IMG/VR virus record: IMGVR_UViG_3300020473_000011
Coordinates: 217,558-281,557 of that record
Strand: one strand, 5' to 3'
From: a virus
DNA length: 64,000 nt
Of this stretch, positions 43,150-50,475 are shown piece after piece. Below the pieces are notes generated by a model. The model searched no databases. It was not told where the DNA came from and was given only the letters and a program-made list of their open reading frames with translations. Within the stretch, counting starts at the first letter, position 1, and each line of letters opens with the position of its first letter. Made by a program: the position numbers and the translations under genes.

Positions 43150-44463
43150 TTACGAGAATACGATTTCCGCACGGTCACGGTACACAGAACCACGCACAGT
43201 TACGTAGAACTTGTCATCCGCGATTTCACTACCTTCAACGACCGCGCCAAGGTGGAACGCTTTGTCTAACCACGAGTAGTAGCTAGTCGGAACGTCTTCG
43301 CGGTAGCCTTGTTTAGTTACAAACGTGAAAGCTTCTTTCAGCTCTGCGTCAGTTAAGTCCAGTAGCTCACCGTAGGTACTATCGATCTCGTTATACAACG
43401 CGATACGACGAAGCTGCTCACGTACTTGCGAGAACTTAATCGCCATTGTCTGGAACTCTTCAACGGCGACATCACGGGTCATGTCGTACATCAGTGTGGC
43501 TACTGATGAGAACGAGCCTGAGTTAAGCGCTTTACGAAGCTCTTCACGAACATCTGCGTCGTCCAGCAAGTTTTGGGCGATGTCGCTTACAAGCGTATCT
43601 TCAACCTGTCGGCCTTGAATAACCGTTTGGTTTACGAAGTCTGCCAACCATGGAAGCATGAACGGTTGAGCGGTTGCCACTACGAAGTCACTTGCTGCGT
43701 CAGGCTTACCAGCTTCTACCTTACGTGCACGGATGCGAATATCGTAGTTCACATACTTACGCATGCCTTCTGTCGTCGGAGAGAACGTGAAAACAGGCTT
43801 ATTCTCTGCGTCAAAGGTAAAGTTTGATGTGATAATAACGGATTCATCGTACGTGTACTCAGGCATTGCTACCTTCGTTGCATCCACAACTTCTAAGACA
43901 AAAGCACTCGTTGAGCTGGTGTCCGCAGTGTCGATAGTAACTTTCATCGAGCTGCCAACTTCTTCCATCTTTAGTGTCACTGTTGGTGGTGCTTCTGTTG
44001 TACCTTCTAACGTGATCGTGTTTGAGGTAGCTAACCAATCAGGTTGAGCTACCTTGTTAAGCACTAGCTCAAAAGCGGCCTTGTATTGATAGCCTGCTGG
44101 TAAGCCCGCTACACTGAACGAGTTATACAAGGCACTGCCGTCTTGTGATTGGATTAAGTCAGTAAGTGGTACGCGGCGATAGACTGCGTTGTCGCTATTG
44201 GTTGCTGTCGTTTTATCGAGGGCACCTACGCCCACCTCTAATGCAGGTACTAGGTACACGCTTAAATACGAGTTGTGAAGGTCTTCTTTAAGCTTCAAGC
44301 CTTCGGTGGCCGCGTACTTGCGGACAGCTTGTAAAAGGAAGTCGCCTGTTGTCGTTGCATTCTCTAGCGTAAACGTAAGGGTGTGCATACCGTGAGCGTT
44401 GACTGACGATGTTGTTGCGTTTACGAAAGTTTCCGCGAAAATTGGGGTCATGGAAAATGCCAT
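43150..44463 (-). CDS. FN3-like virion-type protein, paralogue 2
   Basis: This 437-residue paralogue of the downstream gene has a beta-rich N-terminal half (MHTLTFTLENATTTGDFLLQ; SVAGLPAGYQYKAAFELVL), a second Ig/FN3-like stretch (PPTVTLKMEEVGSSMKVTI), PWLADFVNQTVIQGRQVED, and a helical segment (MAIKFSQVREQLRRIALYN). It starts after TAGGAG. Its leader of about 150 nt contains a hairpin (GAGAAG...CTTCTC) and a TTGTACAA/TATAAT promoter at 44615-44627. Confidence 0.72.
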   Translation of the reverse strand: MAFSMTPIFAETFVNATTSSVNAHGMHTLTFTLENATTTGDFLLQAVRKYAATEGLKLKEDLHNSYLSVYLVPALEVGVGALDKTTATNSDNAVYRRVPLTDLIQSQDGSALYNSFSVAGLPAGYQYKAAFELVLNKVAQPDWLATSNTITLEGTTEAPPTVTLKMEEVGSSMKVTIDTADTSSTSAFVLEVVDATKVAMPEYTYDESVIITSNFTFDAENKPVFTFSPTTEGMRKYVNYDIRIRARKVEAGKPDAASDFVVATAQPFMLPWLADFVNQTVIQGRQVEDTLVSDIAQNLLDDADVREELRKALNSGSFSSVATLMYDMTRDVAVEEFQTMAIKFSQVREQLRRIALYNEIDSTYGELLDLTDAELKEAFTFVTKQGYREDVPTSYYSWLDKAFHLGAVVEGSEIADDKFYVTVRGSVYRDRAEIVFS

Positions 44464-44611
44464 GCTAATAACTCCTAGGATTAAGTTAGGTTATTCGCTG
44501 TCTCATAGCCTTTCACACGACTGGCCTATAGAACCTGCCGTGGGCATTCTCATGTCTCGTTTGAGAAGGTGGGACTTCTCGGGATCGTCTAAAGTTTAAT
44601 TCTACAACGAA

Positions 44612-44627
44612 TTATAACGTTGTACAA
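44612..44627 (-). promoter_or_regulatory. TTGTACAA adjacent to TATAAT
   Basis: On the minus strand TTGTACAA (44620-44627), CGT, then a perfect TATAAT. It drives the FN3-like gene pair. The site lies inside the -35/-10 spacer, where a bound protein would block polymerase. Confidence 0.65.
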
Positions 44628-44630
44628 AGC

Positions 44631-44876
44631 TTAGCTGTGGCTCAACGATGTTAAAGGCTGTACCACAGACACACGACCCGATGCACTACGCCTGCGAAGT
44701 ATCACAGGCATTGAAGGACGCTTAGGGGTGCCTTTCTTAGCAGTTAACGCTAAGGTTGCTGCCAGTGGCGTTGCCGTGGCAACACTCACAGGCATGAAGC
44801 TAACGAAGGTACCTATTAGGCCAAACAGTAAGCTTGTCACTGCGGCCTTAATGCGTGATATGCGATTAATCGTCAT
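44631..44876 (-). CDS. Small membrane protein with basic tail
   Basis: The 81-residue frame from ATG 44876 overlaps the end of the upstream gene by 11 bases, suggesting coupled translation. It has hydrophobic segments (AAVTSLLFGLIGTFVSFMPV, then ATPLAATLAL) and a basic C-terminus (KKGTPKRPSMPVILRRRSAS). No clear ribosome site. An opposing plus-strand frame exists, so the call is moderate. Function unknown. Confidence 0.5.
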   Translation of the reverse strand: MTINRISRIKAAVTSLLFGLIGTFVSFMPVSVATATPLAATLALTAKKGTPKRPSMPVILRRRSASGRVSVVQPLTSLSHS

Positions 44877-45039
44877 CAGCACAACCACATGTATTGTTGC
44901 AAACACACACGTCGCCACATGGCTCGACATCTGGCTTAGTGGCGGTTTTACGTTGACGACTAGCTAGTACCTTATCATCAATTACTTTGTCTAAGTCAGC
45001 TAGTACTGTTGCAATACGTGTCATCGCTGGTTGATTCAT
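44866..45039 (-). CDS. 57-residue cysteine-rich miniprotein with shared N-terminal motif
   Basis: From ATG 45039 (GAGGA upstream) it reads MNQPAMTRIATVLADLDKV and ends in a Cys cluster (CGDVCVCNNTCGCADDD). MTRIATVLADLDKVIDD closely resembles the start of the tandem-array protein at 2600 (MTRINNALEALDTVMTDD). The Cys tail looks metal-binding. Function unknown. Confidence 0.65.
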   Translation of the reverse strand: MNQPAMTRIATVLADLDKVIDDKVLASRQRKTATKPDVEPCGDVCVCNNTCGCADDD

Positions 45040-45061
45040 CGCGCAATCCTCGTTAAATTGG

Positions 45062-45075
45062 TTGTACAATGATTA
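45062..45075 (-). promoter_or_regulatory. TATAAT followed by TTGTACAA
   Basis: On the minus strand TATAAT, CA, TTGTACAA (45062-45069), then GAGGA and ATG at 45039. TTGTACAA covers the expected transcription start, an operator-like position. Confidence 0.6.
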
Positions 45076-45093
45076 TAACTTAATCACTTGCTA

Positions 45094-45408
45094 TTACGCT
45101 AGACCTTCGTACACTTCCAAATTAAATGTCACGTCGGTTACATGCTTAGCATCTTTCCAAGCTGACACTGTTGCCAACTGCGCCTTAACATCGTCGCTAG
45201 CTGCATCGGCTAACATTAGCAGCTCTTTATCGCCCATGATCAAGTCATGTGCGCGTCCTGTTACATCACGGTTAGTTAGACCTGAAATCAAGCTTAGTAC
45301 TTCATTTAGGTGTTCTTCTGGTGGGTAGGTTTTATCAATTACTGATGTAATAGCTGGTACACTAAACGGTACGATCACTTTATTCTCAGGGAATATTGAT
45401 GCTGTCAT
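45094..45408 (-). CDS. Unknown 104-residue protein
   Basis: This small protein begins MTASIFPENKVIVPFSVPA and is helical in the middle (EEHLNEVLSLISGLTNRDV). TTGAGAC lies 21 nt upstream (45429-45435). No domain recognised. Confidence 0.65.
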   Translation of the reverse strand: MTASIFPENKVIVPFSVPAITSVIDKTYPPEEHLNEVLSLISGLTNRDVTGRAHDLIMGDKELLMLADAASDDVKAQLATVSAWKDAKHVTDVTFNLEVYEGLA

Positions 45409-45428
45409 TATTATCTCACTTTTTCATT

Positions 45429-45435
45429 GTCTCAA
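45429..45435 (-). promoter_or_regulatory. TTGAGAC leader element
   Basis: TTGAGAC in sense orientation, 21 nt before the ATG at 45408. It directly follows the terminator hairpin of the upstream gene. Confidence 0.45.
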
Positions 45436-45450
45436 TTAAGGGCGCTGCCA

Positions 45451-45501
45451 ATAAAAAAGAGGCAGCCCGCACCATTGAGTATACAATGGTTAGGGCTGCC
45501 T
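45451..45501 (-). terminator. Long terminator hairpin containing GCACCATTG
   Basis: AGGCAGCCC (45460-45468) and GGGCTGCCT (45493-45501) form a 9-bp stem. Inside it GCACCATTG (45469-45477) pairs with CAATGGT (45484-45490). On the minus strand CTTTTTTATT follows. It ends the unit of the gene at 45529-46068. Confidence 0.85.
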
Positions 45502-45528
45502 AGACAGTCTAAAGATACGATTAATCGC

Positions 45529-46068
45529 CTAGCACAGTAAGTTTATTAAAGCTGACCGTTCGTGCTCTGAAAGCACGGTGCTAGGTGTATCTCGCAGAGG
45601 CAAGCTCTCGAAAAGAGCTGTACTCTCGTCATCAATGAACCAGCAAAAGTTGCCGACCTCAGATTCGACGATGACCGCAAAGTCCCCCATGTACTCACAA
45701 CGATACGCCTTGTCTTCAAAGCGTTTAATAAACTCTAACAGTAAACTGTCTCGGTCACGTACAAGCAAGGTGACGGCTTGTCGTAACTGTAGGATCGTGT
45801 GATTAGCACGGGTGCGTAACTCTTCACTCCGCTGTAGCGAGGCTTCTACCTCGGGCAAACTAGCGGCTTCTAATACGCGTTGCATGATTGAATAATCGCG
45901 ACTAGCGGGTGACCAGTCGAAACCCAGCTTATCCAATGCGGCCTTTAGTGCTTCTTTCGCATAACTCGCCTCATCCCGTAACATTCCATTTGTGTATTCA
46001 AGACGTTTAACCTCATTAAAGAGATTGGCTGCGTTGGACAGTCCGACGTTTGAAGGATGTTGAGCCAT
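45529..46068 (-). CDS. Unknown coiled-coil protein
   Basis: This 179-residue protein begins MAQHPSNVGLSNAANLFNEV and has heptad-like helices (VEASLQRSEELRTRANHTIL; QLRQAVTLLVRDRDSLLLEF). It starts after ACGGAGGTCAC. A leader hairpin (ATGTGAA...TTCACAT, about 46082-46104) lies just upstream of that ribosome site and could modulate translation. Function unknown. Confidence 0.68.
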   Translation of the reverse strand: MAQHPSNVGLSNAANLFNEVKRLEYTNGMLRDEASYAKEALKAALDKLGFDWSPASRDYSIMQRVLEAASLPEVEASLQRSEELRTRANHTILQLRQAVTLLVRDRDSLLLEFIKRFEDKAYRCEYMGDFAVIVESEVGNFCWFIDDESTALFESLPLRDTPSTVLSEHERSALINLLC

Positions 46069-46224
46069 GTGACCTCCGTTATATGTGAACTTCTCGCATT
46101 CACATCACGCAGTAACGCACTGTCTCAGTCAGTTAGTAAGTCGTATGGCGACAGCCTGCGCACTCGTTAACAAAGACTGATTCCCTTTGTTTTTCGCAAT
46201 TTCACACAGACTCAAATTCGTAAG

Positions 46225-46255
46225 AAAAGTATGCCGACTCAGAAACAGTCGGCAT
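46225..46255 (-). terminator. Intrinsic terminator of the Hfq-like/SNase operon
   Basis: ATGCCGACT (46231-46239), a 7-nt loop and AGTCGGCAT (46247-46255) form a 9-bp stem. On the minus strand ACTTTTCTT follows. Confidence 0.82.
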
Positions 46256-46277
46256 ATAACATTGAAAGTGTAACATA

Positions 46278-46664
46278 CTATTCCAATGCCAAGATAGCTA
46301 TTAAGTTAGACGGGTCAGTTTTATTGGCATCAAGGATTGCATTGCGCTCACGTGACCACGGCATGCAGCACCCTTTGCTAATTTGACAGGCAGCCTTTGT
46401 GGCCTCTTGGTGGGCGATCTCACAGCTATAAAGTTGGTGACCACTCTGGATTTTTGTATGTTCAGCTAAATGACGGCACTGGGTGCCCTCATCATTTAAC
46501 TCGCCCACTGGGCATAAGTTTGATCGACAACACCCGCCACTTCGGATGCACTTGAAGTAGTAAGTGTCGCCGACGACATTAAGCAGACCATGGTTGGCCT
46601 GCCAGTCTAGTTCGTCCTTCGAGGGTGACCACAGCTCTGAGGTAATGTTACCTGACTGTGTCAT
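46278..46664 (-). CDS. Cysteine-rich protein, possible metal-cluster binder
   Basis: This 128-residue protein has spaced cysteines (CIRSGGCCRSNLCPVGEL, CRHLAEH, CEIAHQE, CQISKGCCMPW). The CxxxxCCxxxxC plus distal CxxxxCC layout resembles YkgJ-type zinc- or iron-sulphur-chelating proteins. It overlaps the end of the Hfq-like gene by 17 bases, so the two are translated together, and is the last gene of the operon. Its function is not known. Confidence 0.65.
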   Translation of the reverse strand: MTQSGNITSELWSPSKDELDWQANHGLLNVVGDTYYFKCIRSGGCCRSNLCPVGELNDEGTQCRHLAEHTKIQSGHQLYSCEIAHQEATKAACQISKGCCMPWSRERNAILDANKTDPSNLIAILALE

Positions 46665-46893
46665 TTGTTTTACCTAGGTATGCTTCACTGCAAATACTTA
46701 GGATCTTATTGCGGTCGATTAGTGTACACGCGTTATTCTGGCCATGTAAGTCTAACATTAGTGATTGGTCATCAAACTCATTGATGTAGCCCGTAAGGCT
46801 AATGTTATTGTCTAGATACACGCGCAGTAGCTTACGTGAATCTTTCCAGTCTTTTAAAGCACGCTTTCTTAAATTTGAATTGTCGGTAAACAT
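46648..46893 (-). CDS. Hfq-like Sm-fold protein
   Basis: This 81-residue protein has an Sm1-like block: KLLRVYLDNNISLTGYINEF followed by DDQSLMLDL. Compare E. coli Hfq [21 protein letters not shown]. An Sm2-like end (CTLIDRNKILSI, in place of YKHAISTV) follows, and the N-terminus has an Hfq-like Arg/Lys-rich helix (NLRKRALKDWKDSR). Hfq hexamers bind sRNA and U-rich 3' ends and steer RNA pairing and decay. The divergent Sm2 suggests altered RNA specificity or a dedicated phage partner. The start follows GAAGAG. It sits between a winged-helix-like gene and a Cys-rich gene. Confidence 0.75.
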   Translation of the reverse strand: MFTDNSNLRKRALKDWKDSRKLLRVYLDNNISLTGYINEFDDQSLMLDLHGQNNACTLIDRNKILSICSEAYLGKTNDTVR

Positions 46894-46903
46894 TACTCTT
46901 CAC

Positions 46904-47425
46904 TCATTGGATTTTATTAAATACATTTTTAACCGCAGCTTTCAGCCCACTGAATAGCCCTAGGTTTTCTGGATGTTCGTTTATGGCCAGCCCTGACTCA
47001 CCGTTCCACACAAGCTTGCTATCACTCTCTGATAGCACATCATTCTCGTACATGACTATGTGCGTAGGCACTTCTAGCTCACCTGCCAAAAAGTGAATGG
47101 CACGCTCCGTTAGCTGGTAATGGCCAATGCCCTTATCTGAGCGCTTGATCAAACCCCAAAAACGCAACTTGGTTGCATCGCCACGGATCGCCGAATTACA
47201 GTCGGCTAGCTTGAGCACATTTTCAAGATGAAATGCTGTGTGAACTGACCCACTCGTATACTCGTGTAACAAGCGTAAAGCTTGGATCATCGACGGGTTC
47301 AGTGCACGCTTATAGGCGCGCTTCGTTGTGTAACAACAAGGACAGGTCGTTTTTAAATCAGCATCAAACTCTGAATACATTTTCGATTGAGCATCAGCTA
47401 CTGTCATTTCAGTTTCGGTGGTCAT
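46904..47425 (-). CDS. Unknown protein with Cys motif and winged-helix-like region
   Basis: I start it at ATG 47425 (MTTETEMTVADAQSKMYSEF) after TAGGAGC; the longer frame to 47485 overlaps the SNase gene. It has an early TTCPCCYTTKRAYKR motif, then a region resembling a winged helix (MIQALRLLHEYTSGSVHTAF; LRFWGLIKRSDKGIGHYQLT). It may be a DNA-binding regulator. It lies 10 nt upstream of the Hfq-like gene in the same operon. Confidence 0.65.
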   Translation of the reverse strand: MTTETEMTVADAQSKMYSEFDADLKTTCPCCYTTKRAYKRALNPSMIQALRLLHEYTSGSVHTAFHLENVLKLADCNSAIRGDATKLRFWGLIKRSDKGIGHYQLTERAIHFLAGELEVPTHIVMYENDVLSESDSKLVWNGESGLAINEHPENLGLFSGLKAAVKNVFNKIQ

Positions 47426-47435
47426 CAATACGCTC

Positions 47436-47888
47436 CTAAATCTCGCCGCTACACCACGACTTTTTCTTTCCGCCGTAGTACTCATAGGCTAACCCTGCGT
47501 CAATTAACGCATTTGATAGCAGCACACCATCGACTTTTACGTCCGCTAAAATACGGAAATACTTATCGCGTTGAAGGTTGTGAAGGGTGATCTGGCCACG
47601 CTGTACGAACTGCTGAGTAAACGCTTTAGCTTCATCGCCTAGCGTATCTTCTCTCGCACACTCGTAGCCACGGATCTCAGGGGTATCAACACCGTTAACA
47701 CGGATATTAATTTCATGACCGATAATAGCTGGCCAGCCCTTGATATTTAGTTTGATGGTGTCCCCGTCGTAAACGGAAACTAGCTCAATCACACCAACCG
47801 ATTGCTCGTAGGTTTTTGCGTGCGCCGCAGGGGCTAGGCTAATTGATGCCGTTGCAAATAGGGCAGTCGCTAGGTGGCGTAAACTCAT
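47436..47888 (-). CDS. Exported staphylococcal-type nuclease (SNase)
   Basis: This 150-residue protein starts with a signal peptide (LATALFATASISLAPAAHA, then KTYEQ). It carries the SNase fold with VYDGDTIKLN, an Arg and Glu in INIRVNGVDTPEIRG, and a third catalytic Arg in RDKYFRILADVKVDG. SNases are calcium-dependent nucleases for DNA and RNA. Export would place it in the periplasm, where it could degrade incoming foreign DNA (superinfection exclusion) or recover nucleotides. It heads the operon that includes the Hfq-like protein, with TTGAGAC and TTGTACAA in its leader. Confidence 0.86.
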   Translation of the reverse strand: MSLRHLATALFATASISLAPAAHAKTYEQSVGVIELVSVYDGDTIKLNIKGWPAIIGHEINIRVNGVDTPEIRGYECAREDTLGDEAKAFTQQFVQRGQITLHNLQRDKYFRILADVKVDGVLLSNALIDAGLAYEYYGGKKKSWCSGEI

Positions 47889-47911
47889 CGTCTCTATCTC
47901 ACTATCTCACA

Positions 47912-47972
47912 GTCTCAAACGCGCAATGGTGCGCACTCAGCATTGTACAATACATTTTAGTGCCTTGTACAA
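47912..47972. promoter_or_regulatory. Divergent control region: two TTGTACAA, GCACCATTG and TTGAGAC
   Basis: TTGTACAA lies at 47943-47950 and 47965-47972 (22 bp apart). GCACCATTG is at 47924-47932 and TTGAGAC at 47912-47918, both reading toward the SNase gene. On the plus strand TATACT lies shortly after the second site for the gene at 48024. Confidence 0.65.
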
Positions 47973-48023
47973 TGTTTTGTACTATACTGCGGTTCTGAGA
48001 TTTTGAGAATTTTAGGGGCAAAT

Positions 48024-48566
48024 ATGTACGCTGTCATACATGACACCTACTACCGTGACACACCTGAGCGTATACAGCTAAGTGGCATGGTTTCACTTAA
48101 AGATGATTGCAGATTCATGATCACAGCTGATTACAAAGCTGGGCATGCGCCTGATGAAGCTGGCGATTCACGCAGGCCGCCAATGAGTGCCACTATTGTA
48201 TTTAGTGGTGAAGAACTTAAAGACCTGTTGTTAAATAAGCGCTATACGGAAGCTGTGCCATTAAAACCCGATGATATTCGCGAAACCCTATTGAAGTGTG
48301 CCCACGTATCAACCACGGGCAAGCGATGGGATAACCTGCACCTTACAATTGGCGAAATAACGCGTAGTAGCGTTATGCTGGTGTTGCGCGCAAATGTGTT
48401 GTCTAACGAAGTTATGACACTCGCGCTACCACTAGGTGTGCTCGATGAGCTACTTAGCTCAACTATCTACTTAGAGAAAAATCAGCGTGTTCGTGAACTG
48501 GTACTCACGTGGCCAACGGTTAACTACCGTAACTTACTCAAGGCAACGGCTACGACTCTCGGCTAA
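48024..48566 (+). CDS. Unknown 180-residue protein
   Basis: It starts at ATG 48024 after TTTTAGGGG (an in-frame TTG at 48003 is less likely). It begins MYAVIHDTYYRDTPERIQLS and shows alternating beta strands and helices (MSATIVFSGEELKDLLLNKR; LVLRANVLSNEVMTLALPL). Single-gene unit, convergent and overlapping by 17 bases with the DUF4326 gene. No domain recognised. Confidence 0.68.
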   Translation: MYAVIHDTYYRDTPERIQLSGMVSLKDDCRFMITADYKAGHAPDEAGDSRRPPMSATIVFSGEELKDLLLNKRYTEAVPLKPDDIRETLLKCAHVSTTGKRWDNLHLTIGEITRSSVMLVLRANVLSNEVMTLALPLGVLDELLSSTIYLEKNQRVRELVLTWPTVNYRNLLKATATTLG

Positions 48567-48864
48567 ACAATCCACCTCGCTTTAGCTTTCGTCCGCGTTC
48601 GACAATTAGTTCGATAAGCTCGATCAAGACGTCAACATGACAAGCCTGATGCTTCTTACAAAAGCAGCCTAGTCGTTTACCTTGCAGGCGATGCAGCTGC
48701 TTTACTAGGTGTGGTTGGCTGAGTATGTGGTCGCGATAGAGTTTTAGTACCTGCTGTCGCGTCAGGCCATTCTTTATTCGAAAGGGATTGCCCCATTTAC
48801 TGGGGCGGTGAACAGGTATGTCACACTGCTCTGTGAGTACGTTAACGCGTGTGGTTTTATTCAT
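48550..48864 (-). CDS. DUF4326 protein
   Basis: This 104-residue protein has the DUF4326 signature: HRPSKWGNPFRI, a Tyr-containing helix (VLKLYRDHIL), LQGKRLGCFCKKHQACHVDVL. The conserved Cys-x-Cys and Cys-His may bind metal. This domain is frequent in phages and its function is unknown. It overlaps the upstream gene by one base (TAATG), so translation is coupled. Confidence 0.85.
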   Translation of the reverse strand: MNKTTRVNVLTEQCDIPVHRPSKWGNPFRIKNGLTRQQVLKLYRDHILSQPHLVKQLHRLQGKRLGCFCKKHQACHVDVLIELIELIVERGRKLKRGGLFSRES

Positions 48865-49247
48865 TACCTTAGTTTTAGTATCTCAGGATTTGCAAGCTTG
48901 TCACGCGCTATCGTTAGGTCGTTCCCACCGTCTGCATTTGATGACGTTGGCAAGTCCCAGTAACAAAGCCCTTTGCGTACCAGTGCATTCGCTGTATTAA
49001 TGGTTGCGCGGCGTGACCAGCCCATAGAAAACGAAAGATGGTCGCTGTTTTCGCTATCTTTTTGCAGTATAACAAAGAGCAACATTAGTTGGTTTTCATT
49101 CAGTGATGAAAAGGTTTCCATTGTGTAAGCCGTAGGGAACGCATCAAGATAGCGGGCACTCCGCTCATCGAGGTTTTCTTTCTTGTCCCCGAAACATAGT
49201 TTCTCAAGGATTATTTCTTCTATGCGCTCAGCGCTATTAATTTTCAT
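48864..49247 (-). CDS. Unknown 127-residue protein, possible winged helix
   Basis: It starts at ATG 49247 (MKINSAERIEEIILEKLCFG), preceded by TGGAGATAATC. A central segment (LSFSMGWSRRATINTANALVRKGL) reads like a winged helix. It overlaps the zinc-ribbon gene by 11 bases. Function unknown. Confidence 0.62.
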   Translation of the reverse strand: MKINSAERIEEIILEKLCFGDKKENLDERSARYLDAFPTAYTMETFSSLNENQLMLLFVILQKDSENSDHLSFSMGWSRRATINTANALVRKGLCYWDLPTSSNADGGNDLTIARDKLANPEILKLR

Positions 49248-49422
49248 GATTATCTCCATCTAGACTTTCGTCCCAAATCATAACGTCGCTGCCGCAACAG
49301 GACGTCTCCCAACCTTCGTCAGTACCGACGGGCTGCGTTTTACCGCAACCGCCGACACATTGAAAGTTTTGCCCCTTGGCTAAAAGGGGCAGTGGCGCTA
49401 GCTCTGCCAGTTCTGATGACAT
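49237..49422 (-). CDS. Small zinc-ribbon-like protein
   Basis: This product of about 61 residues (ATG 49422; 49434 is an alternative) contains FQCVGGCGKTQPVG and later ETSCCGSDVMIW, two Cys pairs that would form a zinc ribbon. It overlaps the nucleotidyltransferase gene by 25 bases and the next gene by 11, so it belongs to one coupled operon. Confidence 0.62.
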   Translation of the reverse strand: MSSELAELAPLPLLAKGQNFQCVGGCGKTQPVGTDEGWETSCCGSDVMIWDESLDGDNHEN

Positions 49423-50462
49423 GTTAGTACCCATTCTTTTACTTGGTCGTCAGACAACGACGCGACATATTCGCTCACTGGCATACCTACGGTGCTTTGT
49501 GCGACTTCGCGCATATAACCCATAAACACGCCAAGGCTTTTGCCTGCTGTGCCAGTCCACTCCCTTACCTTCTCAGCACTGTAGCGAGCTTTAACGCGCT
49601 TACGTTCGGCATCACGTACTTCCCGCATAGCGGCATGATCTGCCAGTAGGCGCTTATAGCGCTCGCCAAACTCAGGGAACACCTTAAAAGCACGTGTTAA
49701 CTGTTCTTGTGGTGTCGGAAGTGAATCGACATCAACTTGGACGCCTTTCTCTACCAATGTCTTCCACATCTGCTTGTAACTATCACGCTTGTTATCGCGA
49801 GACCGTGCACGATGGTTACGATTCTCTGTGTTAAAGAAGTTAGGCTGTAAATACGGTGTAGACATCGCATAGTCGATAACTTCTTCAAGCGTGTCGAAGC
49901 CTTTTGCAAAGCGCTCGTAGTCAAAGCCCAAAAACTCTAGCACTGCCTTTGTGTCTGAGCTGACAACCATCTTTTCGATACGCACGGCACTGTTATCAGG
50001 ATCCATCAAGGTATACGTTAAGCCTTTATGGCCATAAGCAAAGCCCATGCTATCCGCAGTACGACCAACGAAGTTACCAAGGTCGTTATAGCTGTAGTAG
50101 CTCAGTGCTGAATCAAAGTGCTCAGACGGCATGAAGATCAAGTCAACTTGAAGTTCACCGAAACCACCTAGTGACCACGTCTGTGTCTCTGGGTTGAAGT
50201 TCTCAGACTTTGACTTAGGGCGAACTAACTCGGTGACACCTAACTGGTCAAGGTTATTTAATACGCGCTCTAGGGCGTTGTTATCTTCTACAAGCAAGTC
50301 TAAGTCGCCAAAGCTTTCCTTGTTACGGTAGTATGGTACGACCTCGATACGGCAATCAGGAAGCACCTGTGCTAATTTGCTCTTAACGTCAGCTGCTAAT
50401 GCCACAAACTCAGCTGCAAGATAGCGACGTGTCTTTGTTTCTAATAATGCCTTACCACCCAT
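49398..50462 (-). CDS. Nucleotidyltransferase-fold protein
   Basis: This 354-residue protein has a pol-beta-type nucleotidyltransferase pattern: SFGDLDLLVED (Gly followed by paired Asp) and a third acidic residue in LQVDLIFMP. Long helical regions follow (HAAMREVRDAERKRVKARYS). Related predicted nucleotidyltransferases occur in large phages; the substrate is unknown. It lies 13 nt downstream of the Cca gene, has a strong AGGAG site, and probably works in the same RNA-end or nucleotide pathway, by inference. Confidence 0.75.
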   Translation of the reverse strand: MGGKALLETKTRRYLAAEFVALAADVKSKLAQVLPDCRIEVVPYYRNKESFGDLDLLVEDNNALERVLNNLDQLGVTELVRPKSKSENFNPETQTWSLGGFGELQVDLIFMPSEHFDSALSYYSYNDLGNFVGRTADSMGFAYGHKGLTYTLMDPDNSAVRIEKMVVSSDTKAVLEFLGFDYERFAKGFDTLEEVIDYAMSTPYLQPNFFNTENRNHRARSRDNKRDSYKQMWKTLVEKGVQVDVDSLPTPQEQLTRAFKVFPEFGERYKRLLADHAAMREVRDAERKRVKARYSAEKVREWTGTAGKSLGVFMGYMREVAQSTVGMPVSEYVASLSDDQVKEWVLTCHQNWQS

Positions 50463-50475
50463 TACGGACTCCTAT

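Noticed and set aside
44728-44967. 79-codon plus-strand frame in the 44464-44876 region
   Set aside because: No ribosome site, isolated among minus-strand genes, and it overlaps the better supported minus frames.
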